A stretch of 64,000 nucleotides of DNA from Variovorax sp. Root411 (GTDB lineage Bacteria > Pseudomonadota > Gammaproteobacteria > Burkholderiales > Burkholderiaceae_C). Shown in pieces: positions 36,216-46,349 of the stretch. A model generated the notes under the pieces. The model made no database searches, was not told the origin of the DNA, and was given only the letters and a program-made list of their open reading frames with translations. Each line of letters starts with the position of its first letter. Position 1 is the first letter of the stretch. The stretch lies in NCBI RefSeq assembly GCF_001425205.1, contig NZ_LMDW01000020.1:398183-462182 (forward strand). Direction: 5' to 3'. The position numbers were made by a program, and so were the translations under genes.

Positions 36216-39200
36216 CTTCGGCCAGTGCGTTGCGGAGGTTGTCGAGTTCGAAGCGCACGACCATGCCGCGCAGCCAGGTGCAGGTCGTTGCGGCGGCGGG
36301 CGAGGCGGCTGCCAGCCGGTCGAGCGCCGTGTGCAGGCCGCGCACGTGGCCCATCTGCACGAGGCGCATGAGTTCGGCGCGGTCGTCTTCCGAAAGAGCG
36401 AGTTGCCGGGGGCGCTGCGGCGCTTCTTCTGCTTCACCCGCGAGAGGCGCGAGCGCATCGGCGGTCGACAGCCATTCGAGCCCGAGGTGGCGCTCCAGCG
36501 TGGCGATCAGCTCCGACTCGATCACCGGCTTGCCCACAAAGGCCTGGCAGCCCGCCGCTTGCAGGCGCTCGTTCTTGTTCTCGAACATGTTGGCCGAGAC
36601 GATGATGATCGGGATGTCCCCGAAGCCCGAGGCGCGCACCGAGGTGGCGGTCTGCCAGCCGTCCATGTCGTCCATCGTCAGATCGAGCAGGATGGCCGAG
36701 GGCAATTCTTCGCGCAGGCTGTCGAGACATTCGGTGCCGCTCGCGGCCTCGCGTATCTCGAAGCCCAGCGGTGCGAGCATGCCGGCCAGCATCTGGCGCT
36801 GCACGGGCTGGTCGTCGACCACCAGCAGCGTGCGGCGCGCGCCGATGTAGCCCGACACGGGCTGCCGCAGTGCGCCGGCCTTGGCCTGGGGGCCGGGGTC
36901 GGCCACCTCGCGCAGGTACACGCGCACGCTGAAGGTGCTGCCCTGCGACGAGGTCTGCGCCAGCTTGAGCTCGCCGCCCATCAGCGAGGTGAGCAGCCCG
37001 GTGATGGTGAGGCCCAGTCCCGTGCCCGGCTCGCCACGGCGGCGGCCCGCTGCGCCGCGCTCGAAGGGCAGGAAGATGCGCTGGTGGTCCTGCGGCGCGA
37101 CGCCGATGCCGGTGTCGACCACGTCGAAGCGCAGCACCTCGCGCCGCGCATCCACATGCAGCGTGACCGTACCGCTGTCGGTGAATCGCACGGCATTGGT
37201 CAGCAGGTTGATGAGGATCTGCCGCAGCCATTTCGCATCGGCGTGTACCCACGGCGGCAACTGCCCCGCATGCGTGCAGACGAAGGCCAGGCCCTTGTTC
37301 TCGGCCTGCGGGCGCACCATATGCACGAGCTGGTCGAGAAAGGCGGGCAGCGCGAGCGGCGCGGGTTCGAGCTGCAGCCGGCCGGCCTCGATGCGCGCCA
37401 GGTCGAGCAGCCCGTCGATCAGGCCCAGCATGTGCTCGCCGCTGCGATGAATGGTCTGCACCGCCTCGCGCGGGGGCGCGACCGCGTCGCCCTTGAGCAG
37501 GATCTGCGAGTAGCCCAGGATGCTATTGAGCGGCGTGCGCAACTCGTGCGTCATGCCGGCCACATAGCGCGTCTTGGCCTGGTTCGCTGCCTCGGCGGCT
37601 TCCTTGGCGGTCTGCAGCGCGGCGTCGGTGCGGCGGTGCGCCTCGATCTCGAGCGCGAGCAGGTTGTTGTGGCGCATCGATTCTTCCTGCGCCATCTGCC
37701 GGCTCTCGCTGCCCAGCACCACCCACCATGCGGCGACCGCGGCCACCACCGAGAGCAGCGCGAACACTTTCAGGAAGGCCGTGGCCATGACCGAATCGCT
37801 CGTGCCCGCCAGCGCCTCCTGCGCATAGACCACGCCGACCACGGTGGCCAGCAATGCAATGAGCGAGGTGGCAATCAGCAGGTAATGCGCCACGCGGAAG
37901 TTGAGCCGCGCCGACAGCGCCGGCGGCAGCAGCGCCTGCAGCCAGCCGCTCATCTGCTCGGCCGCGCGCGAGTCGGTCTTGCAGCGGTCGTGGCAGCGCG
38001 ATTCGAGCGTGCAGCACAGCGAGCAGATCGGTGCGCTGTAGGCCGGGCAGTGCGCCATGTCTTCCGACTCGAAGCTGTTGTCGCACACCGAGCACTTCAC
38101 GTTCTGACCGGGCGTCCAGCGGTCGATGTCATGGCGTGCGAGGTAGTAGCGTCCGCGCGTGCGCCAGGCCAGCAGCGGCGACACGGCCATGGCCGTCGCC
38201 AGCGCGATGAAGGGCGAGAAGGCTTTTGCCCAGTGGCCGAGCACGCCCGAGTAGGCCAGCATCGCCAGCGCGGCGGCCACCAGCATCGCCATCAGCCCGA
38301 CCGGGTTGATGTCGTACAGGTGCGCGCGCTTGAACTCGATGGTCTTCGGGCTCCACCCCAGCGGCTTGTTGATGACCAGGTCGGCCACCAGCGCGCCGAC
38401 CCAGGCGATGGCGATGTTGCTGTAGAAACCCAGCACGTGCTCCAGCGCCGCGAACACGCCCAATGCCATCAGCAGGATGGCGATGACCACGTTGAACACC
38501 AGCCATACCACGCGCCCCGGGTGGCTGTGCGTGAGCCGCGCGAAGAAGTTCGACCACGCGAGCGAGCCCGCGTAGGCGTTGGTCAGGTTGATCTTCATCT
38601 GCGAGACCACCACGAACAGCACCGTGATGCCCAGCACCCAGGCCGGGTCGCGCAGCACGTACGAGAAGCCCGTGAGGTACATCTGCGTGGGCTCGATCGC
38701 ATGATTGGCCGGTATCTCGTGCTGCAGCGCCAGGAAGGCGAGAAACGCGCCGCCCATCATCTTCAGCATGCCCGGCACGATCCAGCCCGGCCCGGAGACG
38801 AGCACCGCTGTCCACCAGCGCACGCGGTTGGCGGCGGTCTTCTCGGGCAGGAAGCGCAGGTAGTCGACCTGTTCGCCGATCTGCACCACCAGCGAGAAGG
38901 CCACCGTGGCGGCCGCGCCGAACATCAGCGGATCGAAGCCGCTGCTGTCCGAGGTGCGGCCCACGAGGCCGGTAAAGTCGGCGTACAGCTCGGGCTTCTT
39001 CGCCAGCACCGCGACGAAGGGGCAGACGAACAGCACGATCCAGATCGGCTGCGTCCACAGCTGCAGCCCCGATATGAGCGTGATGCCGCGCGCCACCAGC
39101 GGAATGATGACGATCGACGACACCATGTAAAGCAGCCACAGCGGCCAGTCCAGGTACATCTGCAGCGCCAGCGCGAGGATGGCCGCCTCCAGCGCGAAGA

Positions 39201-39591
39201 AGATGAAGGTGAAGCTCGCGTAGATCAGCGAGGTGAGGGTGGAGCCCAGGTAGCCGAAGCCCGCGCCGCGCGTGAGCAGGTCCATGTCCACGCCGTGGCG
39301 CGCCGCGTAGTAGGAGATCGGCAGCCCGGTGAGGAAGGTGATGAGCCCCACCACCAGGATGGCCCACAGCGCGTTCGAGAAGCCGTAGCTCAGTGCGATG
39401 GCCCCGCCGATGGCCTCCAGCGCCAGAAAGGAGGTGGCGCCGAAGGCCGCGTTCGCCACGCGGAACTCCGACCATTTGCGGAAGCTGCGTGGCGTGTAGC
39501 GCAGCGCGTAGTCCTCCAGCGTCTCGTTCGCGACCCAGGCGTTGTAGTCGCGGCGGATGCGAAAGATCTTCTGTCCGGAGACGGATTGCAT
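36193..39591 (-). CDS. NCS1 permease-histidine kinase fusion (hybrid sensor kinase)
   Basis: A 1,132-residue protein. Residues about 10-470 form a 12-helix permease of the NCS1 (cytosine/purine/allantoin) type, with [19 protein letters not shown] and [21 protein letters not shown] Cys-rich zinc-ribbon-like segment follows at about 498-540 (CSVC, CSLCC, CHDRC). Next come two more membrane helices, a HisKA domain with H682 ([17 protein letters not shown]), HATPase_c, and a C-terminal receiver ([27 protein letters not shown]). The domain order recalls CbrA, where a transporter domain serves as the sensor. ATG 39591 is one of three possible starts. It is divergent from the amide transporter operon, so it may sense a related nitrogen compound. 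Confidence 0.88.
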   Translation of the reverse strand: MQSVSGQKIFRIRRDYNAWVANETLEDYALRYTPRSFRKWSEFRVANAAFGATSFLALEAIGGAIALSYGFSNALWAILVVGLITFLTGLPISYYAARHGVDMDLLTRGAGFGYLGSTLTSLIYASFTFIFFALEAAILALALQMYLDWPLWLLYMVSSIVIIPLVARGITLISGLQLWTQPIWIVLFVCPFVAVLAKKPELYADFTGLVGRTSDSSGFDPLMFGAAATVAFSLVVQIGEQVDYLRFLPEKTAANRVRWWTAVLVSGPGWIVPGMLKMMGGAFLAFLALQHEIPANHAIEPTQMYLTGFSYVLRDPAWVLGITVLFVVVSQMKINLTNAYAGSLAWSNFFARLTHSHPGRVVWLVFNVVIAILLMALGVFAALEHVLGFYSNIAIAWVGALVADLVINKPLGWSPKTIEFKRAHLYDINPVGLMAMLVAAALAMLAYSGVLGHWAKAFSPFIALATAMAVSPLLAWRTRGRYYLARHDIDRWTPGQNVKCSVCDNSFESEDMAHCPAYSAPICSLCCTLESRCHDRCKTDSRAAEQMSGWLQALLPPALSARLNFRVAHYLLIATSLIALLATVVGVVYAQEALAGTSDSVMATAFLKVFALLSVVAAVAAWWVVLGSESRQMAQEESMRHNNLLALEIEAHRRTDAALQTAKEAAEAANQAKTRYVAGMTHELRTPLNSILGYSQILLKGDAVAPPREAVQTIHRSGEHMLGLIDGLLDLARIEAGRLQLEPAPLALPAFLDQLVHMVRPQAENKGLAFVCTHAGQLPPWVHADAKWLRQILINLLTNAVRFTDSGTVTLHVDARREVLRFDVVDTGIGVAPQDHQRIFLPFERGAAGRRRGEPGTGLGLTITGLLTSLMGGELKLAQTSSQGSTFSVRVYLREVADPGPQAKAGALRQPVSGYIGARRTLLVVDDQPVQRQMLAGMLAPLGFEIREAASGTECLDSLREELPSAILLDLTMDDMDGWQTATSVRASGFGDIPIIIVSANMFENKNERLQAAGCQAFVGKPVIESELIATLERHLGLEWLSTADALAPLAGEAEEAPQRPRQLALSEDDRAELMRLVQMGHVRGLHTALDRLAAASPAAATTCTWLRGMVVRFELDNLRNALAEDADTLAP

Positions 39592-39835
39592 GGCGGGTTC
39601 TCGCGGCGGCGGTGGCATGAGGGCGGACACAGCAAGAAGTGCTCCCCGGTTGCATTGCCGCCAATGTCGTGCCTTCGAGTCTGCAGGCAGGGCGCCTGCG
39701 CACCGCTACGTTGAATGACGTATTCGCGAGTACGCAGGTGATTTCTAAAGTACCAGCCATGGTGCTCGGGGCACCGTCCGATGCACTTCGATGGTGCGCG
39801 GCCCTACTTTCCAACAACCTGCCTGGAGTTTCCTG

Positions 39836-41101
39836 ATGTCGCGTGATTCCGATCTTTCTCTCGATGCCCTGGCATTGCGCCGCCGCCGTCTGCTGCAGGG
39901 CGCCGCCGCGTTGCCCGTGTTGGGCCTGAGCGGCCTCAGCTTCGGCCAGGGACAGTTCCCCACGGCCAAGGTGAACACCACCAAGCTCGCCGTGACCGAC
40001 ACCGAGGTGACGGTGGGCCAGCTACACTCGTCCTCCGGCACCATGGCCATTTCGGAGACCGGCTCCATCCAGGCCGAGCAGCTCGCCATCGACCAGATCA
40101 ACGCGATGGGCGGCATCCTCGGCCGCAAGATCAAGGTCATCAAGGAAGACGGCGCCTCCGACTGGCCCACGTTTGCCGAGAAGTCGAAGAAGCTGCTCGT
40201 CAACGACCACTGCGCCGCCGTGTTCGGCTGCTGGACCAGCGCCTCGCGCAAGGCCGTGCTGCCGGTGTTCGAGAAAGAGAACGGCCTGCTGTACTACCCG
40301 ACCTTCTACGAAGGCCTGGAGCAGAGCAAGAACGTGATCTACACCGGCCAGGAAGCCACGCAGCAGATCATCTGGGGCCTGGACTGGGGCGCGAAGGAGA
40401 AGAAGGCCAAGACCTTCTTCCTGGTGGGCTCCGACTACATCTGGCCGCGCACCTCGATGAAGATCGCGCGCAAGCACATCGAGAATTTCCAGAAGGGTTC
40501 GGTCAAAGGCGAGGAGTACTACCCGCTGGGCCACACCAACTTCAACTCGCTGATCAACAAGATCAAGGTGGCCAAGCCGGACTGCATCTTCGCGGCGGTG
40601 GTGGGCGGCTCGAACGTGGCTTTCTACAAGCAGTTGAAGGCCGCGGGCATCACCGGCGACAAGCAGTTCCTGCTGACGCTGGCCGTGACGGAAGACGAAA
40701 TGACTGGCGTGGGCGGCGAGAACTTCGCGGGCTTCTACTCGTCGATGAAGTACTTCCAGTCGCTGGACAACGCGAACAACAAGAAGTTCGTGGAAGCCTT
40801 CAAGGCGAAGTACGGCAAGGACGCGGTGATCGGCGACGTGACGCAGGCGGGGTATCTGGGGCCGTGGCTGTGGAAGGCGGCGGTGGAGAAGGCGGGCAGC
40901 TTCGATGTGGACAAGGTCGTGGCCGGCTCGCCGGGCATCGAGCTGAAGACGGCGCCGGAAGGCTACGTGAAGCTGGATGCGAACCACCACCTGTGGAGCA
41001 AGGCGCGCATCGGGCAGGGGCAGCTGGATGGGACGTTCAAGGTGGTGGCGGAGTCGGCTGAGTTGATCAGGCCGGATCCGTTTCCGAAGGGCTATCAGTA
41101 A
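39836..41101 (+). CDS. fmdD: Amide/urea ABC transporter substrate-binding protein
   Basis: A 421-residue protein of the UrtA/FmdD type. ATG 39836 has TGGAG upstream and gives a Tat-like signal (ALRRRRLLQGAAALPVLGLSG). The mature part shows LHSSSGTMAISETGS, GCWTSASRKAVLPVFE and YYPTFYEGLEQSKN, typical of urea/short-chain amide binding proteins. The operon ends with formamidase rather than urease, so formamide or short amides are the favoured ligands. It is the first gene after the divergent promoter region shared with the NCS1-kinase gene. Confidence 0.88.
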   Translation: MSRDSDLSLDALALRRRRLLQGAAALPVLGLSGLSFGQGQFPTAKVNTTKLAVTDTEVTVGQLHSSSGTMAISETGSIQAEQLAIDQINAMGGILGRKIKVIKEDGASDWPTFAEKSKKLLVNDHCAAVFGCWTSASRKAVLPVFEKENGLLYYPTFYEGLEQSKNVIYTGQEATQQIIWGLDWGAKEKKAKTFFLVGSDYIWPRTSMKIARKHIENFQKGSVKGEEYYPLGHTNFNSLINKIKVAKPDCIFAAVVGGSNVAFYKQLKAAGITGDKQFLLTLAVTEDEMTGVGGENFAGFYSSMKYFQSLDNANNKKFVEAFKAKYGKDAVIGDVTQAGYLGPWLWKAAVEKAGSFDVDKVVAGSPGIELKTAPEGYVKLDANHHLWSKARIGQGQLDGTFKVVAESAELIRPDPFPKGYQ

Positions 41102-41118
41102 GTCGACCCTCACCCCAA

Positions 41119-41142
41119 CCCTCTCCCGCACGCGGGAGAGGG
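41119..41142. repeat. Intercistronic GC-rich hairpin
   Basis: CCCTCTCCCG-CACG-CGGGAGAGGG, perfect 10-bp arms, between the binding-protein and first permease genes. No T tract follows, so it is more likely an mRNA-stabilising or processing hairpin than a terminator. It would favour higher levels of the binding protein. Confidence 0.65.
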
Positions 41143-41177
41143 AGAGGGAGTAACTCCAACACTCCGGAACCTCCGCC

Positions 41178-42092
41178 ATGACTCTGTCGGACATGATGAA
41201 CATCGGCCTCATGCAGGGCTTCGCGGGGCTGAGCCTCTTCGCGGTGCTGCTGCTGATGGGGCTGGGCCTGGCGATCATCTTCGGCCAGATGGGCGTGATC
41301 AACATGGCGCATGGCGAGTTCATGACCATCGGCGCCTACTCGATCTACCTGGCCGCGCGCGTCACCGAGAGCCTGGCGCCCGCGTTCATGCCGTACTACT
41401 TCCCGATCGCCATCGGGCTGGCCTTCGTCTTCGCCTTCATCGTCGGCTGGCTCGTGGAGTGGGTGCTGATTCGACACCTCTACAAGCGACCGCTCGACAC
41501 GCTGCTCGCCACCTGGGGCGTGAGTCTGGGCCTGCAGCAGATCTTCCGCACCTTCATCGGCCCGAAGGAAGTGAGCCCGACGCTGCCCGAATGGCTCATG
41601 GGCTCGTGGACGCCGCACGAGGGCCTGGACATTCCGATCAACGGCCTGTTCGTGCTGGCCCTCACCGCGCTGGTCACCGGCGGCGTGCTGATCGCGCTGC
41701 ACAAGAGCCGCTGGGGCCTCAGGGTGCGCGCCACCGTCGCCAACCGCACGATGGCCAACGCCACCGGCATCGACACGAAGAAGACCGACCGACTCACCTT
41801 CGCCATCGGCTGCGGCATTGCCGGCATGGCGGGCGCGGCCTTCACCACCATCGGCTCCACCGGGCCGACCTCGGGCTCGCTCTACATCGTCGACGCCTTC
41901 CTGGTCGTCACCTTCGGTGGTGCGGCCAGCCTGCTGGGCACGGTTGTATCGGCCTTCGGCATCGCGCAGACGCAGTCGATTTCCGAGTTCTTCATGACCG
42001 GCTCGATGGCCAAGGTGCTGACGCTGTCGCTGATCGTGCTGATCCTGATGATGCGACCGCAGGGCCTATTCGCAGTCAAGGTCCGCCGCTGA
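41178..42092 (+). CDS. urtB: ABC transporter permease, UrtB/LivH type
   Basis: A 304-residue membrane protein with about 8 helices (FAVLLLMGLGLAIIFGQMGV, then NMAHGEFMTIGAYSIYLA). The latter is the LivH/UrtB hallmark. GTVVSAFGIAQTQSISEFF near the C-terminus also fits the urea/amide branch (length is short because the N-terminal extension of true UrtB is missing). It forms the membrane channel with the next gene product. It starts 77 bp after the binding-protein gene. Confidence 0.9.
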   Translation: MTLSDMMNIGLMQGFAGLSLFAVLLLMGLGLAIIFGQMGVINMAHGEFMTIGAYSIYLAARVTESLAPAFMPYYFPIAIGLAFVFAFIVGWLVEWVLIRHLYKRPLDTLLATWGVSLGLQQIFRTFIGPKEVSPTLPEWLMGSWTPHEGLDIPINGLFVLALTALVTGGVLIALHKSRWGLRVRATVANRTMANATGIDTKKTDRLTFAIGCGIAGMAGAAFTTIGSTGPTSGSLYIVDAFLVVTFGGAASLLGTVVSAFGIAQTQSISEFFMTGSMAKVLTLSLIVLILMMRPQGLFAVKVRR

Positions 42093-42121
42093 ACCCGATT
42101 CCTGTTTTGGAGAACGTTCCG

Positions 42122-43312
42122 ATGAATTTCATCAAGGCCTCGATCCAGCGCTACCAGCTCGGCAGCCTGTTGCTGCTGGTGCTGCTGCTCGCGGTGGTGC
42201 TGCCGCTGTCGCTCGACATCTTCCGCCTCAACCTCGTGGGCAAGTACCTCACCTACGCCTTCGTGGCCGTGGGCCTCGTCATGGTGTGGGGCTACGGCGG
42301 TGTGCTGAGCCTGGGGCAGGGCGTTTTCTTCGGCATCGGCGGCTATGCGATGGCGATGTTCCTCAAGCTCGAAGCCTCCGACCCCGTTTCCACCAAGATC
42401 CAGACCACGCCCGGCATTCCGGACTTCATGGACTGGAACCAGATCACCGAACTTCCCGCGCTGTGGCTGCCGTTCAAGAGCCTGCCGCTGAGCCTCGCGC
42501 TGGTGGTTCTTGCACCGATGGCGCTGGCCTGGCTCGTGAGCTTCGCGATGTTCAAGCGGCGCGTGGGCGGGGTGTACTTCGCGATCATCACGCAGGCGGT
42601 GGCGCTGATCTGCACCGTGCTCATCATCGGCCAGCAGGGCTACACGGGCGGCGTGAACGGCATGACCGACCTGAAGACGATGCTGGGCTGGGACACGCGC
42701 ACAGACGGCGCCAAGTACGTGCTGTATTACGTCTGCGTCGGCCTGCTGGTGGCGAGCATCGTGCTGTGCCGCTGGGTGCAGACCAGCAAGCTCGGCACGC
42801 TGCTGCTGGCCATGCGCGACAAGGAAGACCGTGTGCGCTTCTCGGGCTACGACGTGTCGAACTTCAAGGTCTTCATCTTCTGCCTGGCGGCCGGGCTTTC
42901 GGGCATCGGTGGTGCGATGTTCGCGCTGCAGGTGGGTTTCATGTCGCCGAGTTTCGTGGGCATCGTGCCTTCGATCGAGATGGTGATCTTCTGTGCGGTG
43001 GGCGGGCGCATGAGCCTGGTGGGCGCGGTGTATGGCGCGCTGCTGGTGAATGCGGGCAAGACGCTGTTCTCGGAGAGCTTTCCGGACCTGTGGCTGTTCC
43101 TGATGGCGGGCCTCTTCATCGGCGTGACCATGGCGTTCCCGATGGGGCTCGCGGGGTTGTGGGAAGAAAAGATCCGGCCGTGGTGGAAATCGCGCCGCCA
43201 AGCCTTGCGCGATGCGGCAGTCAGGCGACCAGCGGCCGCAGCACCCGTGGCACCCGCAGCAACACCGTCCGAACCCACGCTGCCCGACGGCGTCGGCAGC
43301 CAGCGCGCCTGA
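42122..43312 (+). CDS. urtC: ABC transporter permease, UrtC/LivM type
   Basis: A 396-residue permease. Hallmarks are VMVWGYGGVLSLGQGVFFGIGGYAMAM near residue 55-80 and GQQGYTGGVNGMTDLKTMLG, both characteristic of UrtC. A Pro/Ala-rich cytoplasmic tail of about 40 residues ends the chain. It pairs with UrtB-like permease 29 bp upstream and with the ATPase 18 bp downstream. Confidence 0.9.
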   Translation: MNFIKASIQRYQLGSLLLLVLLLAVVLPLSLDIFRLNLVGKYLTYAFVAVGLVMVWGYGGVLSLGQGVFFGIGGYAMAMFLKLEASDPVSTKIQTTPGIPDFMDWNQITELPALWLPFKSLPLSLALVVLAPMALAWLVSFAMFKRRVGGVYFAIITQAVALICTVLIIGQQGYTGGVNGMTDLKTMLGWDTRTDGAKYVLYYVCVGLLVASIVLCRWVQTSKLGTLLLAMRDKEDRVRFSGYDVSNFKVFIFCLAAGLSGIGGAMFALQVGFMSPSFVGIVPSIEMVIFCAVGGRMSLVGAVYGALLVNAGKTLFSESFPDLWLFLMAGLFIGVTMAFPMGLAGLWEEKIRPWWKSRRQALRDAAVRRPAAAAPVAPAATPSEPTLPDGVGSQRA

Positions 43313-43330
43313 ACCCGGAGCCACACCCTC

Positions 43331-44074
43331 ATGAGCAACACCGACTTCGCGCTCGCCGTGGAAGACCTCACCGTGTCCTTCGACGGCTTCAAGGCCATCG
43401 ACGACCTCACGCTGTACATCGACCGCAACGAACTGCGCGTGATCATCGGCCCCAATGGAGCCGGCAAGACCACGCTGCTCGACCTGATCTGCGGCAAGAC
43501 GCGTGCAAACGCCGGCAGTATCAAGTTCAACAACACCGAGCTCACGAAGCTGGCCGAACACAAGCGCGTGCGGCTGGGCATAGGCCGCAAGTTCCAGACG
43601 CCGTCGATCTACGAGAACCTCTCGGTGTTCCAGAACCTGGAGGTCTCATTCCCGAAGGGCCGCTCGGTGTTCGGTGCGCTGGCCTTCAGGTGCGACGACG
43701 AGGTCAAGGACAAGGTACAGGTCGTTGCCGAAGACATCGGCCTTGCCGACAGGCTGGACACCGAGGCCGGCCTGCTGAGCCACGGCCAGAAGCAGTGGCT
43801 CGAGATCGGCATGCTGCTGATGCAAGAGCCGGAGCTGTTGATGCTCGACGAGCCCATCGCCGGCATGAGCGCGCGCGAACGCGAACTCACGGCCGACCTG
43901 CTCAAGCGCATCTGCCAGAACCGCGCGGTGATCGTCATCGAGCACGACATGGCCTTCGTGAAGCAGATCGCGCACAAGGTCACCGTCATGCACCAGGGAA
44001 AGATCCTTGCCGAAGGGCCTATGGAGAAGGTGCAGGCGGATCCCAAGGTCATCGATGTCTATCTGGGGCACTAG
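43331..44074 (+). CDS. urtD: ABC transporter ATP-binding protein, UrtD type
   Basis: A 247-residue ATPase. Walker A is GPNGAGKTT, the Q-loop region is GIGRKFQTPSIYENLSV (a UrtD feature), the signature is LLSHGQKQWLEIGMLLMQEP, and Walker B is LLMLDEPIAGMS. It energises the amide/urea importer together with the UrtE-like ATPase. Palindromic element copy 3 begins 13 bp after its stop and separates it from the partner gene. Confidence 0.93.
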   Translation: MSNTDFALAVEDLTVSFDGFKAIDDLTLYIDRNELRVIIGPNGAGKTTLLDLICGKTRANAGSIKFNNTELTKLAEHKRVRLGIGRKFQTPSIYENLSVFQNLEVSFPKGRSVFGALAFRCDDEVKDKVQVVAEDIGLADRLDTEAGLLSHGQKQWLEIGMLLMQEPELLMLDEPIAGMSARERELTADLLKRICQNRAVIVIEHDMAFVKQIAHKVTVMHQGKILAEGPMEKVQADPKVIDVYLGH

Positions 44075-44087
44075 ATGAGGCGCCGTC

Positions 44088-44347
44088 GTTCAGGGCTCGC
44101 TCACGCCGACGGGGTACCTTGCTCCGCGAATGTCCCCCGGCCTTCGGCCTCCTCCTTTATTTCGCTGCGCAAGGCACCCCATCGACGTGAGCGTTGTTCG
44201 CTCCGGAGGTTGATCGGCCGCGAACCAGCAGCGTGTCCTCTTGCACAGGGCGTCGGGTGCTCCCCGCAGCGAAATAAAGGAGGAGGGCGAAGCCCGGGGG
44301 ACATTCGCGGAGGGGAGTACCCGATGGCCTGTGCAAGCACCCCGAAC
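44088..44347. repeat. Nested palindromic repeat element, copy 3
   Basis: About 260 bp between the two ATPase genes of one transporter operon. Outer ends are GTTCAGGGCTC and GCACCCCGAAC. The left half has stem CCTTGC/GCAAGG with tip GGCCTTCGGCC. The right half has stem GTGCTCCCC/GGGGAGTAC with tip GGGCGAAGCCC, so the tips differ in sequence but each is self-complementary. The operon on either side is intact, so the insertion is tolerated or useful. Confidence 0.87.
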
Positions 44348-44370
44348 ACAACCCAAACGAGTCCAAGAAT

Positions 44371-45072
44371 ATGAGCAACCTCATGCTGAAGGTAGAAGAC
44401 CTGCACGTAGCCTACGGCCAGAGCGAGGCCCTGCACGGTATCTCGTTCGAGGGAAGGGCCAACGAAACGATAGCCATCATGGGCCGCAACGGCATGGGCA
44501 AGACCACGCTGTTCAAGGGCCTGATGGGAATCTTGCCCTTGAAGAGCGGGCGCATCGAGGTAGCAGGCCAGGACGTGTCGCGCGACGAGAGCTTTCGCCG
44601 CGTCGCCAAGGGCATCGCCTACGTACCGCAAGGCCGGATGATCTTTCCGACGCTCACGGTGGAGGAGAACATCCAGACCGGCCTGGAGAACTCGAAGACC
44701 CGCCGCATCCCCGAGGAAATCTACGCGCTGTTCCCCGTTCTGTGGGACATGAAGACCCGCAAGGGCGGCAACCTTTCCGGCGGCCAGCAGCAGCAGCTGG
44801 CGATTGCGCGCGCCCTCGTCACCGACCCTAAGGTGCTGCTGCTCGACGAGCCCACCGAAGGTATCCAGCCTTCGATCATCAAGGACATCGCCAAGGCGCT
44901 CAACGAGATCCGCAAGCTGCGCGGCATCACCATCGTCGTGTCCGAGCAGGTGCTCAGTTTCGCGATGGACGTGGCCGACAGGCTCTTCGTCATCGAAGGC
45001 GGCCGGCTCGTGCACGAGACCGCGCGCGAGAAGACCGATGTCGACCACATCAAGGCCTATCTCTCCGTTTGA
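44371..45072 (+). CDS. urtE: ABC transporter ATP-binding protein, UrtE type
   Basis: A 233-residue ATPase. Walker A is GRNGMGKTT (the Met is typical of UrtE), the Q-loop is YVPQGRMIFPTLTVEENIQTG, the signature is NLSGGQQQQLAIARALV, and Walker B is LLLDEPTEGIQPSII. It is the second ATPase of the importer. It follows repeat copy 3 and precedes formamidase by 36 bp. Confidence 0.93.
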   Translation: MSNLMLKVEDLHVAYGQSEALHGISFEGRANETIAIMGRNGMGKTTLFKGLMGILPLKSGRIEVAGQDVSRDESFRRVAKGIAYVPQGRMIFPTLTVEENIQTGLENSKTRRIPEEIYALFPVLWDMKTRKGGNLSGGQQQQLAIARALVTDPKVLLLDEPTEGIQPSIIKDIAKALNEIRKLRGITIVVSEQVLSFAMDVADRLFVIEGGRLVHETAREKTDVDHIKAYLSV

Positions 45073-45108
45073 CCTGACCGCAACCAACCCAACCAGGAGC
45101 CACTGCAC

Positions 45109-46341
45109 ATGACTGACACGCTGATCAAGGTCGACCTGACCAAGTCGCCCGTCGAGAACGAGAACATCCACAACCGCTGGCATCCGGACATTCCGATGGC
45201 CTGCTGGGTCAACCCGGGCGACGACTTCATCCTCGAGACTTTCGATTGGACCGGCGGCTTCATCAAGAACAACGACAGCGCCGACGACGTGCGCGACATC
45301 GACCTGAGCACCGTCCACTACCTCTCGGGCCCCGTGGGCGTGAAGGGCGCGGAGCCCGGCGACCTGCTGGTGGTCGATTTGCTCGACATCGGCGCCAAGC
45401 AGGACAGCCTCTGGGGCTTCAACGGCTTCTTCTCGAAGAAGAACGGCGGCGGCTTCCTGACCGACCACTTCCCCGAGGCGCAGAAATCGATCTGGGACTT
45501 CAAGGGCATGTTCACCAGTTCACGCCACGTTCCGGGCGTGAACTTCGCGGGGCTGATCCACCCCGGCCTGATCGGCTGCCTGCCCGACAAGCCCATGCTC
45601 GACATGTGGAACGAGCGCGAGAAGGCCCTCATCGCCACCGATCCGGAGCGCGTGCCCGGCCTCGCGAACCCGCCGTTTGCGGGCACTGCCCACATGGGCA
45701 AGATGACCGGTGATGCCCGCGCCAAGGCAGCCGCCGAAGGCGCGCGCACCGTGCCGCCGCGCGAGCACGGCGGCAACTGCGACATCAAGGATTTGTCGCG
45801 CGGCTCCAAGGTGTTCTTCCCCGTGTACGTCGACGGCGCGGGCCTGAGCGTGGGCGACCTGCATTTCAGCCAGGGCGACGGTGAGATCACCTTCTGCGGT
45901 GCCATCGAGATGGCCGGCTGGGTGCACATGAAGGTCACGCTCATCAAGGGCGGCATGGCCAAGTACGGCATCAAGAACCCGATCTTCAAGCCCAGCCCGA
46001 TCACGCCGCAGTACAACGACTACCTGATCTTCGAAGGCATCTCGGTCGACGAGAGCGGCAAGCAGCACTACCTCGACGTCAACGTGGCCTACCGCCAGGC
46101 CTGCCTGAACGCCATCGAGTACCTGAAGAAGTTCGGCTACTCGGGCGCGCAGGCCTATTCGATCCTGGGCACGGCGCCGGTGCAGGGCCACATCAGCGGG
46201 GTGGTCGACGTGCCCAACTCGTGCGCCACGCTGTGGCTGCCCACGGGCATCTTCGACTTCGACATCAACCCGAACGCCTCGGGGCCGGTGAAGTTCATCG
46301 ACGGCAGCATCGACATGCCGCTGTCGCACGACCTGCGCTGA
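45109..46341 (+). CDS. fmdA: Formamidase
   Basis: A 410-residue enzyme of the FmdA/AmdA (acetamidase/formamidase) family, which hydrolyses formamide to formate and ammonia in the cytoplasm. Conserved segments are NRWHPDIPMACWVNPGDDF, HYLSGPVGVKGAEPGDLLVV, GNCDIKDLSRGSKVFFPVYV and VPNSCATLWLPTGIFDFDI. Length equals that of Methylophilus FmdA. It sits at the end of an amide-type ABC operon with fmdB next, which strongly supports nitrogen supply from formamide. Confidence 0.95.
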   Translation: MTDTLIKVDLTKSPVENENIHNRWHPDIPMACWVNPGDDFILETFDWTGGFIKNNDSADDVRDIDLSTVHYLSGPVGVKGAEPGDLLVVDLLDIGAKQDSLWGFNGFFSKKNGGGFLTDHFPEAQKSIWDFKGMFTSSRHVPGVNFAGLIHPGLIGCLPDKPMLDMWNEREKALIATDPERVPGLANPPFAGTAHMGKMTGDARAKAAAEGARTVPPREHGGNCDIKDLSRGSKVFFPVYVDGAGLSVGDLHFSQGDGEITFCGAIEMAGWVHMKVTLIKGGMAKYGIKNPIFKPSPITPQYNDYLIFEGISVDESGKQHYLDVNVAYRQACLNAIEYLKKFGYSGAQAYSILGTAPVQGHISGVVDVPNSCATLWLPTGIFDFDINPNASGPVKFIDGSIDMPLSHDLR

Positions 46342-46349
46342 AGCCAGCC

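Noticed and set aside
36121-39714. A 1,197-codon open frame on the plus strand opposite the NCS1-kinase gene
   Set aside because: Antisense shadow of a gene with complete permease, kinase and receiver motifs; composition is low-complexity.
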